Shown: piece after piece, positions 19,153-26,821 of the stretch | Numbering within the stretch: the stretch's first letter is position 1 | Layout of the letters: every line of letters begins with the position of its first letter | Source of the DNA: Spirosoma validum | Lineage (GTDB): Bacteria > Bacteroidota > Bacteroidia > Cytophagales > Spirosomataceae | Direction of reading: 5' to 3' | DNA: 64,000 nt | Assembly: GCF_014699035.1 (NCBI RefSeq) | Contig: NZ_JACXAA010000021.1 | Span: forward strand, 1 to 64,000 | Made by a program: the position numbers and the translations under genes | Notes under the pieces: generated by a model | Seen by the model: only the letters and a program-made list of their open reading frames with translations | What the model was told of the DNA's origin: nothing | Databases searched by the model: none

Positions 19153-20184
19153 TCATCTTGGGAAGGATGCGCCCAACCCTTTCCCAAACACTTTAGCGTG
19201 AAATATGGCCGCTCCCTGGCCCCCTACGCCATCGCTGGTGACTGCATACAGGTCGTTTGTGCCGGGACGGATTGCCAGGCTGGTCGAGTGCAGGTTGTGC
19301 CCACGTTCGCGGTCGGGCAACAGCACCTGACCGATGGGAATGCCGTTTCGGTTGAATATAACTATGCGCCCCTGCCCATACATGGCTACGTACAAGTTAC
19401 CGTCAGCATCAGTGCGCATCGAATCCGGGGCCGGGCCGACGAAGTGATAAGCGACAGCTGAGCCAATTGACGCGATAGTCGTCGCGTCGGATAGCGTAAT
19501 TCGGTGCAGTAGATTACGGCCAAACTCGGTCGTCCATACCTGCTTGCCATCGGGGCTGAGCGCAACACCATTGGCCATCGCCAGGTTCGGCACGACCACC
19601 TTGATCGAGGAGAGGGTCGGACTGGCGTAATAGACCCCACCCTTCGGCTCGGTCGACGTGCCCCGGAAGTCAGTAAAATAAAAGCCGCCCTGGGCGTCAA
19701 ACACTAGGTCATTGGGCAAGTATCCAGCCGCTGGGGCAATGATCGTATGTATGCCTGAACCGTCAGGATTCACCGCGAAGACAGCGCCCACGTTTTTGTT
19801 CAAGTCCATAGCAGCAATGAATAGCCGCCCATCTTTGTGGAAGGCCAGCCCCCCCGGAGCCAGTGACTCTAGGGTAGTAATGGTGATTAATCGCTTATCG
19901 GGTGTTAAGCGTAGCACACGCCGACCCGATACGTCGCAAAATACCAGATTACCCTCTTGATCGAAGATCGCTCCTTCGAGTACCCGGTCTTCGTCGGACA
20001 CCTTAAAATGAAGTTGCGCCACCACAGTCTGCAACAGACGCTCAGAAGGCGGAATTGGTACCGCACCCCGCGTCTGCTTATCATAAACCAAGCCGACGGA
20101 AGCCGGGGTCTGCTGGGCTGATGCCTCTACCGAAGCCCATACGCCCGCAAGCAAACATAGAGTAACAATCCTTTCAAATCTCAT
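19153..20184 (-). CDS. SMP-30/gluconolactonase-type lactonase, exported
   Basis: A 343-residue protein with a signal peptide (MRFERIVTLCLLAGVWASVEASA) and a six-bladed propeller. The metal-site residues of the family can be seen: Glu in LEGAIFDQEGNL, Asn in PNDLVFDAQGG, Asn in MANGVALSPDG and Asp in RTDADGNLYVAM. It would hydrolyse sugar lactones in the periplasm, the products of the PQQ dehydrogenases encoded just downstream, so oxidation and ring opening would be carried in one transcript. Its ATG overlaps the stop of the broken hydrolase upstream (ATGA), which shows that the two were once translationally coupled. Confidence 0.85.
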   Translation of the reverse strand: MRFERIVTLCLLAGVWASVEASAQQTPASVGLVYDKQTRGAVPIPPSERLLQTVVAQLHFKVSDEDRVLEGAIFDQEGNLVFCDVSGRRVLRLTPDKRLITITTLESLAPGGLAFHKDGRLFIAAMDLNKNVGAVFAVNPDGSGIHTIIAPAAGYLPNDLVFDAQGGFYFTDFRGTSTEPKGGVYYASPTLSSIKVVVPNLAMANGVALSPDGKQVWTTEFGRNLLHRITLSDATTIASIGSAVAYHFVGPAPDSMRTDADGNLYVAMYGQGRIVIFNRNGIPIGQVLLPDRERGHNLHSTSLAIRPGTNDLYAVTSDGVGGQGAAIFHAKVFGKGLGASFPR

Positions 20185-20362
20185 GGTACCTTTCTGAATA
20201 ATTTACGGGGCATCTGCTCAAAAAAGGCGTGTCCAGTGTCTTCGACCTGGATATATTGTACGGGCTGTCCGGCCTCTTTTAGCCCATCTACATAGCGCTG
20301 CACCATAGTATGGTTTACGATTGGGTCTTTTGTCCCCGTACCATGAAGTGCGAAAGGCTCCG
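20183..20362 (-). pseudogene. C-terminal remnant of an alpha/beta hydrolase
   Basis: The frame reads PFALHGTGTKDPIV, VQRYVDGLKEAGQP and VEDTGHAFFEQM to a TGA that overlaps the SMP-30 start. This is the end of a dienelactone/prolyl-oligopeptidase-type hydrolase, with the Asp (KDPIV) and His (GHAFF) of the catalytic triad. A TGA stops the frame 18 bases upstream of ALHG and the nucleophile part is absent. About 180 bases to the right (20363-20546) hold nothing I can read. Confidence 0.65.
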
Positions 20363-20546
20363 GTCACCTACCGGGGGTACATGCTTTTTGGAAGAAATAG
20401 CATCCCAATAACCCTGGTCGTTTTGTTCCAGGCAGTAGAGGATTGCTTAAGTGCCTATGCCCTGCAACTAATACTGAACCAGGTTATCAAAGCAAACCAG
20501 CTAATAAGGAGGTTTCATAATAGCCTTTTTTAGATGCTACTTGGTG

Positions 20547-21647
20547 TCAATTGGCCGAACCATATGCGGCTACCTTTTCTTTCTGGGCAGGCTTGCCTGA
20601 TTTTAGGTGTTCATTAAAGAAAGAGGTCAGCTTATCAAAGGGAATAATATCCAGCTTATCATACAAATCAACATGACTGGCTCCAGGAATAATCAGCAGC
20701 TCTTTGGGCCCATCGGCTGCTTTGTACGCATCTTCGCTGAAATAACGGAAGTGGGCCTTTTCCCCGGCAATCAGCAAGATCGGGCGTGGTGCGATTTCGT
20801 TAATATATGTCAGCAACGGCATATTCATGAACGACAGCGCAGAGGTAGCGGTCCACGAGCCGTTTGAGTTGATTGAGCGGGGATGAAAACCACGGGGTGT
20901 TTTATAATAATTGAAATAATCGACCACAAATTGAGGCTCGTTGCCCTGTAGCTTTTGGGGTAGATTATTAGTGGATGGAGCCGGTGTTCCCTTTTCGGCA
21001 TCTATCCAACGCTGCTGGCTCATTTGCTCCAGCATGTTCGTGCGTTGTTCGGTGGTTAGTTTGTCAAAATAGCCTTTTGCCATCAGCCTAGACATATCAT
21101 ACATACTGGTGGTGGCAACGGCTTTGATGCGTTTATCCACAGCGGCAGCATTGAGTGCCATGCCTGCCCAACCACAAATACCAATGATGCCGATCCGGTT
21201 TCGGTCCACCAAAGGTTGCAGACCCAGAAAGTCTACGGCTGCACTGAAATCTTCGGTATTGATGTCGGGGGAAGCAACATGGCGGGGCTGGCCACCGCTT
21301 TCACCGGTATAGGACGGGTCAAAGGCAAGGGCGGCAAAGCCACGCTCGGCCATATGTTGGGCATACAGACCCGACGACTGTTCTTTAACCGCACCAAACG
21401 GACCACTTAGCGCAAGTGCCGGCAACGAACCATTATCGCTATTTTTGGGTATGTATAAATCGGCGGCAATGGTGATGCCATACCGATTTTTGAACGTCAC
21501 TGCCTGACGGGTCACCTTGCCGCTTAGCGTAAACGTTACGTACTCGGTCTTCTCCATTTTTTGTTCTTTTCCTGGTGGTGTTCCTTGGCCAAAAGCCTGC
21601 CCCAACATCAGTAGAAAGGGGGCTATCGGTACGATAAGTCGTTTCAT
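20547..21647 (-). CDS. Exported alpha/beta hydrolase with Cys nucleophile (YcjY/dienelactone-like)
   Basis: A 366-residue protein with a signal peptide (MKRLIVPIAPFLLMLGQAFGQ). The hydrolase fold shows LALSGPFGAVKEQ (oxyanion region), FDPSYTGESGG, the nucleophile elbow IGICGWAG, where Cys replaces the usual Ser, ILLIAGEKAHFR with the acid region, and PGASHVDLYD with the catalytic His. Cys nucleophiles occur in dienelactone hydrolases and in the YcjY family. It probably hydrolyses esters or lactones in the periplasm. It lies 28 bases after the cyclophilin-like lipoprotein gene and is the second gene of the operon driven from 22250. Confidence 0.82.
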   Translation of the reverse strand: MKRLIVPIAPFLLMLGQAFGQGTPPGKEQKMEKTEYVTFTLSGKVTRQAVTFKNRYGITIAADLYIPKNSDNGSLPALALSGPFGAVKEQSSGLYAQHMAERGFAALAFDPSYTGESGGQPRHVASPDINTEDFSAAVDFLGLQPLVDRNRIGIIGICGWAGMALNAAAVDKRIKAVATTSMYDMSRLMAKGYFDKLTTEQRTNMLEQMSQQRWIDAEKGTPAPSTNNLPQKLQGNEPQFVVDYFNYYKTPRGFHPRSINSNGSWTATSALSFMNMPLLTYINEIAPRPILLIAGEKAHFRYFSEDAYKAADGPKELLIIPGASHVDLYDKLDIIPFDKLTSFFNEHLKSGKPAQKEKVAAYGSAN

Positions 21648-21675
21648 GTTGTGTTTTTTATTTTGTTCGCTCGGT

Positions 21676-22188
21676 TTACTCTAACTCAAACGTGACGGTT
21701 ACGCTTCCCGAACCCAGGGCGCGCTCCAGTCCCGCTGGATTATCGATTTGCCCCAGTTTTGTGTAGCTGTAGACCGTTGGAAACGTTTTATAGAAGAGCA
21801 CTAGCGTGTTGGAACCATACAGCATCAGATCACCGGTATTGATGGTACGAGGGTTTGCTGAATTCGTGGGCAGCGGTCCCGCGTTCGAGTTGGTCGGAAA
21901 ATCATATAGCTTTTCATTGCCGTTCAACTCGCTCATCGAGACGGTCATAGGCAGCCTGGCTTTAAAGGCTGTAACGGTTGGATTGCTGAGCAGCGTTGCC
22001 TGAAAGGTATTGGAGCCAACCCGAACCCGGAGTCGATTGGATGAATTATCACTGACGGGGTTCGTAGCCGTGCCAGTGCTGTCCGGCCTGATCGGACTTG
22101 CTTCCGCCATTGGGCTATCCGTTTTGCAAGCCATACCACCCACCAAAAATAGCAGTAGAGGCAAGCAACGTATTTTGGTTAGCTTCAT
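21676..22188 (-). CDS. Cyclophilin-like-fold lipoprotein
   Basis: About 170 residues from the ATG at 22188; the frame extends to 22206 but the lipoprotein signal starts here (MKLTKIRCLPLLLFLVGGMAC, lipobox GMAC). After a Ser/Thr/Asn-rich linker, residues 60-170 (VRVGSNTFQATLLSNPTVTA, ARLPMTVSMSELNGNEKLYD, GDLMLYGSNTLVLFYKTF, KLGQIDNPAGLERAL) match the cyclophilin-like domain typical of DUF/PF18050 proteins. Those proteins lack the peptidyl-prolyl active site of true cyclophilins. It is the first gene of the operon, with the shared AraC-type operator upstream. Members are often next to oxidoreductases and hydrolases, as here; the function is unknown. Confidence 0.7.
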   Translation of the reverse strand: MKLTKIRCLPLLLFLVGGMACKTDSPMAEASPIRPDSTGTATNPVSDNSSNRLRVRVGSNTFQATLLSNPTVTAFKARLPMTVSMSELNGNEKLYDFPTNSNAGPLPTNSANPRTINTGDLMLYGSNTLVLFYKTFPTVYSYTKLGQIDNPAGLERALGSGSVTVTFELE

Positions 22189-22234
22189 AATCGTTGACAA
22201 GGACAAGCCTCATTTCTAAGGATTTATCCTGTTT

Positions 22235-22320
22235 TTAGTAAATCGTTGGCAAAATTACCGGGTGTCTGTCTGGTACCTTTTATACATTTTACTGTTTTAC
22301 TTACCATTTTTACTGACACC
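22235..22320 (-). promoter_or_regulatory. Promoter with upstream AraC-type operator
   Basis: Minus-strand -7 box TAATTTTG at 22257-22250 and no good -33 box, as expected for an activator-dependent promoter. Upstream (22281-22315) are AGTAAAAATG, GTAAGTAAAAC and AGTAAAATG in tandem at about 10-11 bases. The same box, distance and operator occur at 10828-10893. It lies between the divergent lipoprotein operon and the AraC gene at 22419, which may also control itself from here. Confidence 0.6.
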
Positions 22321-22418
22321 TCGATACGGTACGATTTTCGGCGGTAGCTTTAGCTAAAAGTTGGGTGGGACACACGGACGATCAGTCGCTGCTAGCACCC
22401 CGCACCGACCTATACGCG

Positions 22419-23306
22419 ATGATCGTTTACGACACTATAAGAAAATACGCGGATACGTTTGGGAATAAAACCCAGCACCCGCTGATTAGTCTGGTTGATT
22501 TCAATCAGTCTGAACCCTTGAAACGGGAAAAGTTTACGCTGAATTTTTATGCCGTTATCCTGAAGGAAACCCATTGTGGCGATATGCGGTACGGCAATCA
22601 ATACTACGACTATGCTGAAGGAACCATGGTCTTTTTCGGGCCTGGACAGGTCATTTCCCATGAACCCCAAGGTGAAATGCATCAGCCCTACGGGAAGGCC
22701 CTGGTCTTTCACCCTGACCTCATCAAAGGCACCAGCTTAGGCAAGCAGATTCATGCGTATTCGTTTTTTGGCTATCAGTCCCATGAGGCACTCCATCTTT
22801 CGGATAAAGAAGGGGAGGTTGTAATGACTTGTTTGGGCAACATCACGGCTGAAGTGAGCCAGAACATCGACCGGCATAGTAAGGAGCTGATCGTTGCCAA
22901 CCTGGAATTACTGCTGAAATACTGCTCCCGTTTTTACGACCGCCAGTTTATCACCCGCGAGCACGCAAACCACGGGATTATCGAGCGGTTCGAGCAGAAA
23001 CTGACCGACTATTTAATGAGTGAAGAGCTCAGAACCGATGGTGTCCCGACGGTGGCTTACTTTGCTCAGGAGCTGCACCTGTCTCCCAATTACTTCGGCG
23101 ACTTAATTAAAAAAGAAACCGGCAAGTCGGCCATGGAATTTATCCAATTGCATCTGATTGATCTGGCCAAAGAACGAATTTTTGATACAGGTAAAACGCT
23201 CAGTGAAATTGCGTACGAACTGGGCTTCAAATACCCGCAGCATTTTACCCGTTTCTTTAAGCAAAAAGTAGGGGTTTCGCCTCAGGAATACCGGAGCCTG
23301 AATTAA
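22419..23306 (+). CDS. AraC-family transcriptional regulator
   Basis: About 295 residues from the ATG at 22419 (MIVYDTIRKYADTFGN); the frame opens at 22365, but the 18 residues before this point look non-coding. The N-terminal cupin-like sensor part carries FNLNFYAVILKET-type strands and GTMVFFGPGQVISHEPQ. The C-terminal AraC domain (about 210-295) has two helix-turn-helix units, VAYFAQELHLSPNYFGDLIK and LSEIAYELGFKYPQHFTRFF, ending GVSPQEYRSLN. It is placed 46 bases before the isoquinoline-oxidoreductase genes and divergent from the lipoprotein operon, so it probably controls both, and through the shared operator also the operon at 10525. Inducer unknown, likely an aldehyde or sugar derivative. 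Confidence 0.88.
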   Translation: MIVYDTIRKYADTFGNKTQHPLISLVDFNQSEPLKREKFTLNFYAVILKETHCGDMRYGNQYYDYAEGTMVFFGPGQVISHEPQGEMHQPYGKALVFHPDLIKGTSLGKQIHAYSFFGYQSHEALHLSDKEGEVVMTCLGNITAEVSQNIDRHSKELIVANLELLLKYCSRFYDRQFITREHANHGIIERFEQKLTDYLMSEELRTDGVPTVAYFAQELHLSPNYFGDLIKKETGKSAMEFIQLHLIDLAKERIFDTGKTLSEIAYELGFKYPQHFTRFFKQKVGVSPQEYRSLN

Positions 23307-23352
23307 AAGGAAACCTGCTTAAATAGAGTAGTAGCGTCAACCAGCAACGACT

Positions 23353-23835
23353 ATGTCAAGTATCATCATTACCATTAATGGCAAGGACCATTCGCTCGAT
23401 GTCGATCCCCAAATGCCGCTCCTGTGGGCCATTCGGGATGTGGTCGGCTTAAAAGGCACCAAGTACGGTTGTGGCGTCGCCCAATGCGGAGCCTGCACGG
23501 TTCACCTCAACGGTGAAGCCGTCCGTTCCTGCGTGACCAAAGTCAGTCGGGCGGCCGGCCAGAAAGTCGTCACGATCGAAGGACTGTCCAAAAATAACGA
23601 CCATCCGGTGCAGCGGGCCTGGCAGGAAATCGACGTACCTCAGTGCGGCTACTGCCACTCGGGCCAGATTATGTCGGCGGCCGTGCTGCTGCGCGATAAC
23701 CCCAACCCTACCGACGCCGACATTGACGCGGGCATGGCGGGGAACATTTGCCGGTGCGGCTCCTACCTGCGCGTTCGCAAAGCCATTCATTTGGCAGCGG
23801 GCATGGAGCGAAAGGTGAGCAGCCGTAATGAATAG
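23353..23835 (+). CDS. Isoquinoline 1-oxidoreductase-type [2Fe-2S] subunit (IorA-like)
   Basis: A 160-residue electron-transfer subunit without a signal peptide. The ferredoxin part has KYGCGVAQCGACTVHLNG and a fourth Cys in VRSC; the helical part has PQCGYCHSGQIMSA and GNICRCGSY. The short form, without the Tat leader of the PaoA type, is typical of enzymes where the large subunit carries the Tat signal and no FAD subunit exists. Electrons would pass from the molybdenum centre through the two [2Fe-2S] clusters to the cytochrome encoded next. First gene after the AraC regulator, followed by the cytochrome gene after 35 bases. Confidence 0.9.
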   Translation: MSSIIITINGKDHSLDVDPQMPLLWAIRDVVGLKGTKYGCGVAQCGACTVHLNGEAVRSCVTKVSRAAGQKVVTIEGLSKNNDHPVQRAWQEIDVPQCGYCHSGQIMSAAVLLRDNPNPTDADIDAGMAGNICRCGSYLRVRKAIHLAAGMERKVSSRNE

Positions 23836-23870
23836 ACGACCTGGTACCTATCCCCGATATTTTTCATTTT

Positions 23871-24530
23871 ATGAACCCACGTTCACCCCATACCAGCCCC
23901 CGGTGGCTGAATCAGAAAACGATGGCAATGCTGTCAGTTGGTCTCTTCGTAACGACCGTCGTTACGTCGGCGTTTACCGAAGAACGGACCCCGACAACCC
24001 GCCCATTCACGCTCGTTCCGGCGACTGCTCCGGTCGGCAGGGACAGCATGGCGTCGGTGAAAGCCTTTGCTAATGTATACAAAGTGTTGATGAGTCCCCG
24101 CTGCATGAACTGCCACCCCGCCGGCGACATTCCGCTACAGGGCGATGATAGTCACCGGCACGCGATGGCTCCCCGGCGCGGCATCGATGGCAAAGGCGTC
24201 TACGCTATGAAGTGCACCAATTGCCATCAGCCCACCAATACACCCGGTCTGCACACCCCGCCGGGTAACCCCGACTGGCACCTGCCCCCGGCCACGGCCC
24301 GCATGGTGTTTCAGGGACGTACTCCGAACCAACTGGCCCGCCAGTTAGTCGACCCCAAACAGAACGGCGGTAAGAACATGGCGCAGTTGCTCGAACACGC
24401 CCACGACGGGCTGGTGGTAGCGGGCTGGACCCCCGGCGAAGGCCGCACGTTGCCGCCCTTGAGCCACGCCGAATTTACCAAAGCCTGGACTACCTGGATC
24501 AAAACCGGTGCCTTCGCGCCAAAACCCTAA
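23871..24530 (+). CDS. Diheme cytochrome c partner of the molybdenum enzyme
   Basis: A 219-residue exported protein with one N-terminal hydrophobic segment (about 18-36). It has two heme-binding CxxCH motifs, CMNCH (78-82) and CTNCH (115-119), in a domain rich in His and Pro (GLHTPPGNPDWHLPP). It lies between the small and large subunit genes, which makes it the likely electron acceptor for the enzyme, passing electrons towards a respiratory oxidase. The second half (residues 130-219, ending KAWTTWIKTGAF) has no further heme motif. Its C-terminus is 8 bases before the large-subunit start. The family is usually annotated as an isoquinoline 1-oxidoreductase-associated subunit; the substrate is not fixed by sequence. 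Confidence 0.78.
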   Translation: MNPRSPHTSPRWLNQKTMAMLSVGLFVTTVVTSAFTEERTPTTRPFTLVPATAPVGRDSMASVKAFANVYKVLMSPRCMNCHPAGDIPLQGDDSHRHAMAPRRGIDGKGVYAMKCTNCHQPTNTPGLHTPPGNPDWHLPPATARMVFQGRTPNQLARQLVDPKQNGGKNMAQLLEHAHDGLVVAGWTPGEGRTLPPLSHAEFTKAWTTWIKTGAFAPKP

Positions 24531-24537
24531 ACTGATT

Positions 24538-26691
24538 ATGGATACGCAATCCGTTTCCCGCCGGAATTTCCTGAAAGTATCGGGTCTGACCGGAGTCATG
24601 CTTTCGCTGGGCCTTTACTTGCCTACCCACGCTGAAGAAGCCGAGATTATCAACACCGCCGGGGCAGCGGACCTCGGCACCGACCTGAACGCCTGGATTC
24701 GAATCGATGCCCTGGGCAAGGTGACCATCACAGACCACCGGGCCGAGATGGGTCAGGGATCGTATCAGGCCGTGCCACAGATCATTGCCGAAGAACTGGA
24801 GGTGCCGCTTAACGAAGTGGCCATCGTTTTTGCGCAGGGTAACAGAAAATACGGCAGTCAGATCACCGGCGGCAGCTCAACCGTGCGGGGTTCGTACAAA
24901 AACCTGCTCAAACTGAGTGCCACCGCCCGCCAGATGCTGATTCAGGCCGCGGCCAACCAGTGGGCCGTACCCGTTACAGATTGCTACGCCGAAGCCGGCC
25001 ACGTGATTCATAAGCCCTCGGGCAAAAAAGCGAACTACGGAACGCTGGTGGCCGATGCCGCTAAACTGGAACCACCCAAAGACGTGGTGCTGAAAAAACG
25101 GGCCGACTACACGCAGATCGGCAAGCCCCTGCACCGACCCGATACCCCCCTAAAAACCAACGGCACGGCGGGCTTTGGGCTGGATAAAACCCTGCCGGGC
25201 ATGCTCTACGCAGCTGTCGAACGGAATCCCCGGTTGCGCGGCAAGGTAAAAAGTTTCGACGACACTGCCGCCCGCAAAGTCCCCGGCGTCAAGCAGATAC
25301 TGAAGGTAAAGATGCTGGTACACAGCACGCCCCGGGAAGGTGTGGCCGTTATTGCCGAGTCAACCTGGGCGGCTTTGCAGGGCAAAAAAGCGTTAAAAGT
25401 AACGTGGGACGACAGCGGGTTTGAGCATCTGAGTTCCGAGGAGATTTACAAACGGCAGCACGAAGCCCTGCAAACGAACGAGGGGCTGTCGCTCAAACAG
25501 CAGGGCGACGTAGCGGACGCGCTGGCGAAGGGATCGAAAAAGCTGGATGTAGTCTACCAAACCCCCTATCAGTCTCACAGCTGCATGGAGCCGCTCAACT
25601 GCACGGCGTATTATCAGGCCAGCAAGGTCGAAATCTGGGGACCGATTCAGGCCCCTGACATGGTGCAGGATTTTATCAGCAAAGAAATGAAACTACCCCG
25701 TGAGAAGGTCATCGTCAACATGACCTTTCTGGGGGGCGGCTTTGGCCGGAAGGCGTTCACGGACTATCCATACGAAGCCGCAGTTATCTCCAAAGCGGTC
25801 GGCGCGCCGATTCAGGTCGTCTGGACGCGGGAAGATGACAGCACGCAGGGGCCCTTCCGGCCCGGTATTTCGTACCGCTGTGAAGGTGCCGTGGCAGACG
25901 GAAAAATCAGCGCGTTTAAGCTGCGGATGGCGGGTCAGAACCTCGGTCATTGGATGGGTGCACCCAAAGACAAACCCAACAATAGTACCAACGAGGGGTT
26001 TCTGAAACCCTACACCGAGAGCATTAAAAACCTGAGCATTGCCGACGTGCCCTTCGAAACGCCCATCCCGGTACTGTGGTGGCGGTCGGTGTACGCGTCG
26101 ACCAACGGCTTTGCCTACGAGAGTTTTATGGACGAACTGGCCCACGAAGCCCGCAAGGATCCAATGACCTTCCGACGCGAGCACTTGCCCGACGAACGGG
26201 TGCAAAAGCAGCTCGACAAACTGGCCGAAGTATCGGGCTGGAACAGCCGTAAACCGGGCGAGGGCTATGGCATGGCCATTACCGAATGCTTTTCCAGCAC
26301 GGTCGGGCAGGTAGTGAAAGTATCGAAGAACCCCAATGGCGGGGTAAAAATCGACCACGTCTGGGCGGTGATGGACTGCGGCTGGTATGTCAACCCCGAC
26401 ACCGTAAAAGCGCAGGTTGAGGGCAGCATTGTGATGGCCCTCGGTGCGGCCACGCAGCATGAAGTGACGTTCAAAGATGGTATGGCGGTCGACAAGAATT
26501 TCTATTCGTACCTGATGCCACGCATCACGGATATTCCGCCTATCGACGTGTTTATTATGGAAAACGACGCCGATGCCGGTGGGGTCGGTGAGCCGGGGCT
26601 ACCCGCCTTTTCCCCCGCCCTGACCAACGCCATCTTTGACCTGACGGGTAAACGCGTCCGTAAATTACCCTTCAGCCTGGCGACAGTATGA
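24538..26691 (+). CDS. Isoquinoline 1-oxidoreductase-type molybdenum subunit (IorB-like), Tat-exported
   Basis: About 717 residues from the ATG at 24538 (MDTQSVSRRNFLKVSG), chosen for its Tat motif SRRNFLK and hydrophobic stretch ending LPTHA; a start at 24508 would overlap the cytochrome gene. The protein is the fused-duplication type of xanthine-oxidase-family large subunit with ITDHRAEMGQGSYQAVPQI, GGSSTVRGS, FLGGGFGRKAF for the molybdopterin cytosine dinucleotide, and VGEPGLPAFSPALTNA, which holds the catalytic Glu. It hydroxylates an N-heterocycle or oxidises an aldehyde in the periplasm using water. It forms a complex with the product at 23353. The substrate cannot be told; isoquinoline is only the name-giver. 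Confidence 0.9.
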   Translation: MDTQSVSRRNFLKVSGLTGVMLSLGLYLPTHAEEAEIINTAGAADLGTDLNAWIRIDALGKVTITDHRAEMGQGSYQAVPQIIAEELEVPLNEVAIVFAQGNRKYGSQITGGSSTVRGSYKNLLKLSATARQMLIQAAANQWAVPVTDCYAEAGHVIHKPSGKKANYGTLVADAAKLEPPKDVVLKKRADYTQIGKPLHRPDTPLKTNGTAGFGLDKTLPGMLYAAVERNPRLRGKVKSFDDTAARKVPGVKQILKVKMLVHSTPREGVAVIAESTWAALQGKKALKVTWDDSGFEHLSSEEIYKRQHEALQTNEGLSLKQQGDVADALAKGSKKLDVVYQTPYQSHSCMEPLNCTAYYQASKVEIWGPIQAPDMVQDFISKEMKLPREKVIVNMTFLGGGFGRKAFTDYPYEAAVISKAVGAPIQVVWTREDDSTQGPFRPGISYRCEGAVADGKISAFKLRMAGQNLGHWMGAPKDKPNNSTNEGFLKPYTESIKNLSIADVPFETPIPVLWWRSVYASTNGFAYESFMDELAHEARKDPMTFRREHLPDERVQKQLDKLAEVSGWNSRKPGEGYGMAITECFSSTVGQVVKVSKNPNGGVKIDHVWAVMDCGWYVNPDTVKAQVEGSIVMALGAATQHEVTFKDGMAVDKNFYSYLMPRITDIPPIDVFIMENDADAGGVGEPGLPAFSPALTNAIFDLTGKRVRKLPFSLATV

Positions 26692-26821
26692 GTTGAGGCA
26701 TCACCGGTGTAAACACCGGAGTCCTCCTCTCCTGCGACCTTACATACCTGGTAACGTAGGTTAAATCTGGCAAATCGCTCAACTAATAGGGCCGTGCAGA
26801 AGCAGCCTGCTCGACGAACCG

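Noticed and set aside
25693..26460. 255-codon minus-strand frame inside the molybdenum subunit gene
   Set aside because: It is antisense to a clearly conserved gene; the opposite frame is open because of high third-position GC.
26704..26719. CCGGTG-TAAA-CACCGG hairpin as terminator behind the molybdenum subunit gene
   Set aside because: Stem of only six pairs and no T tract.
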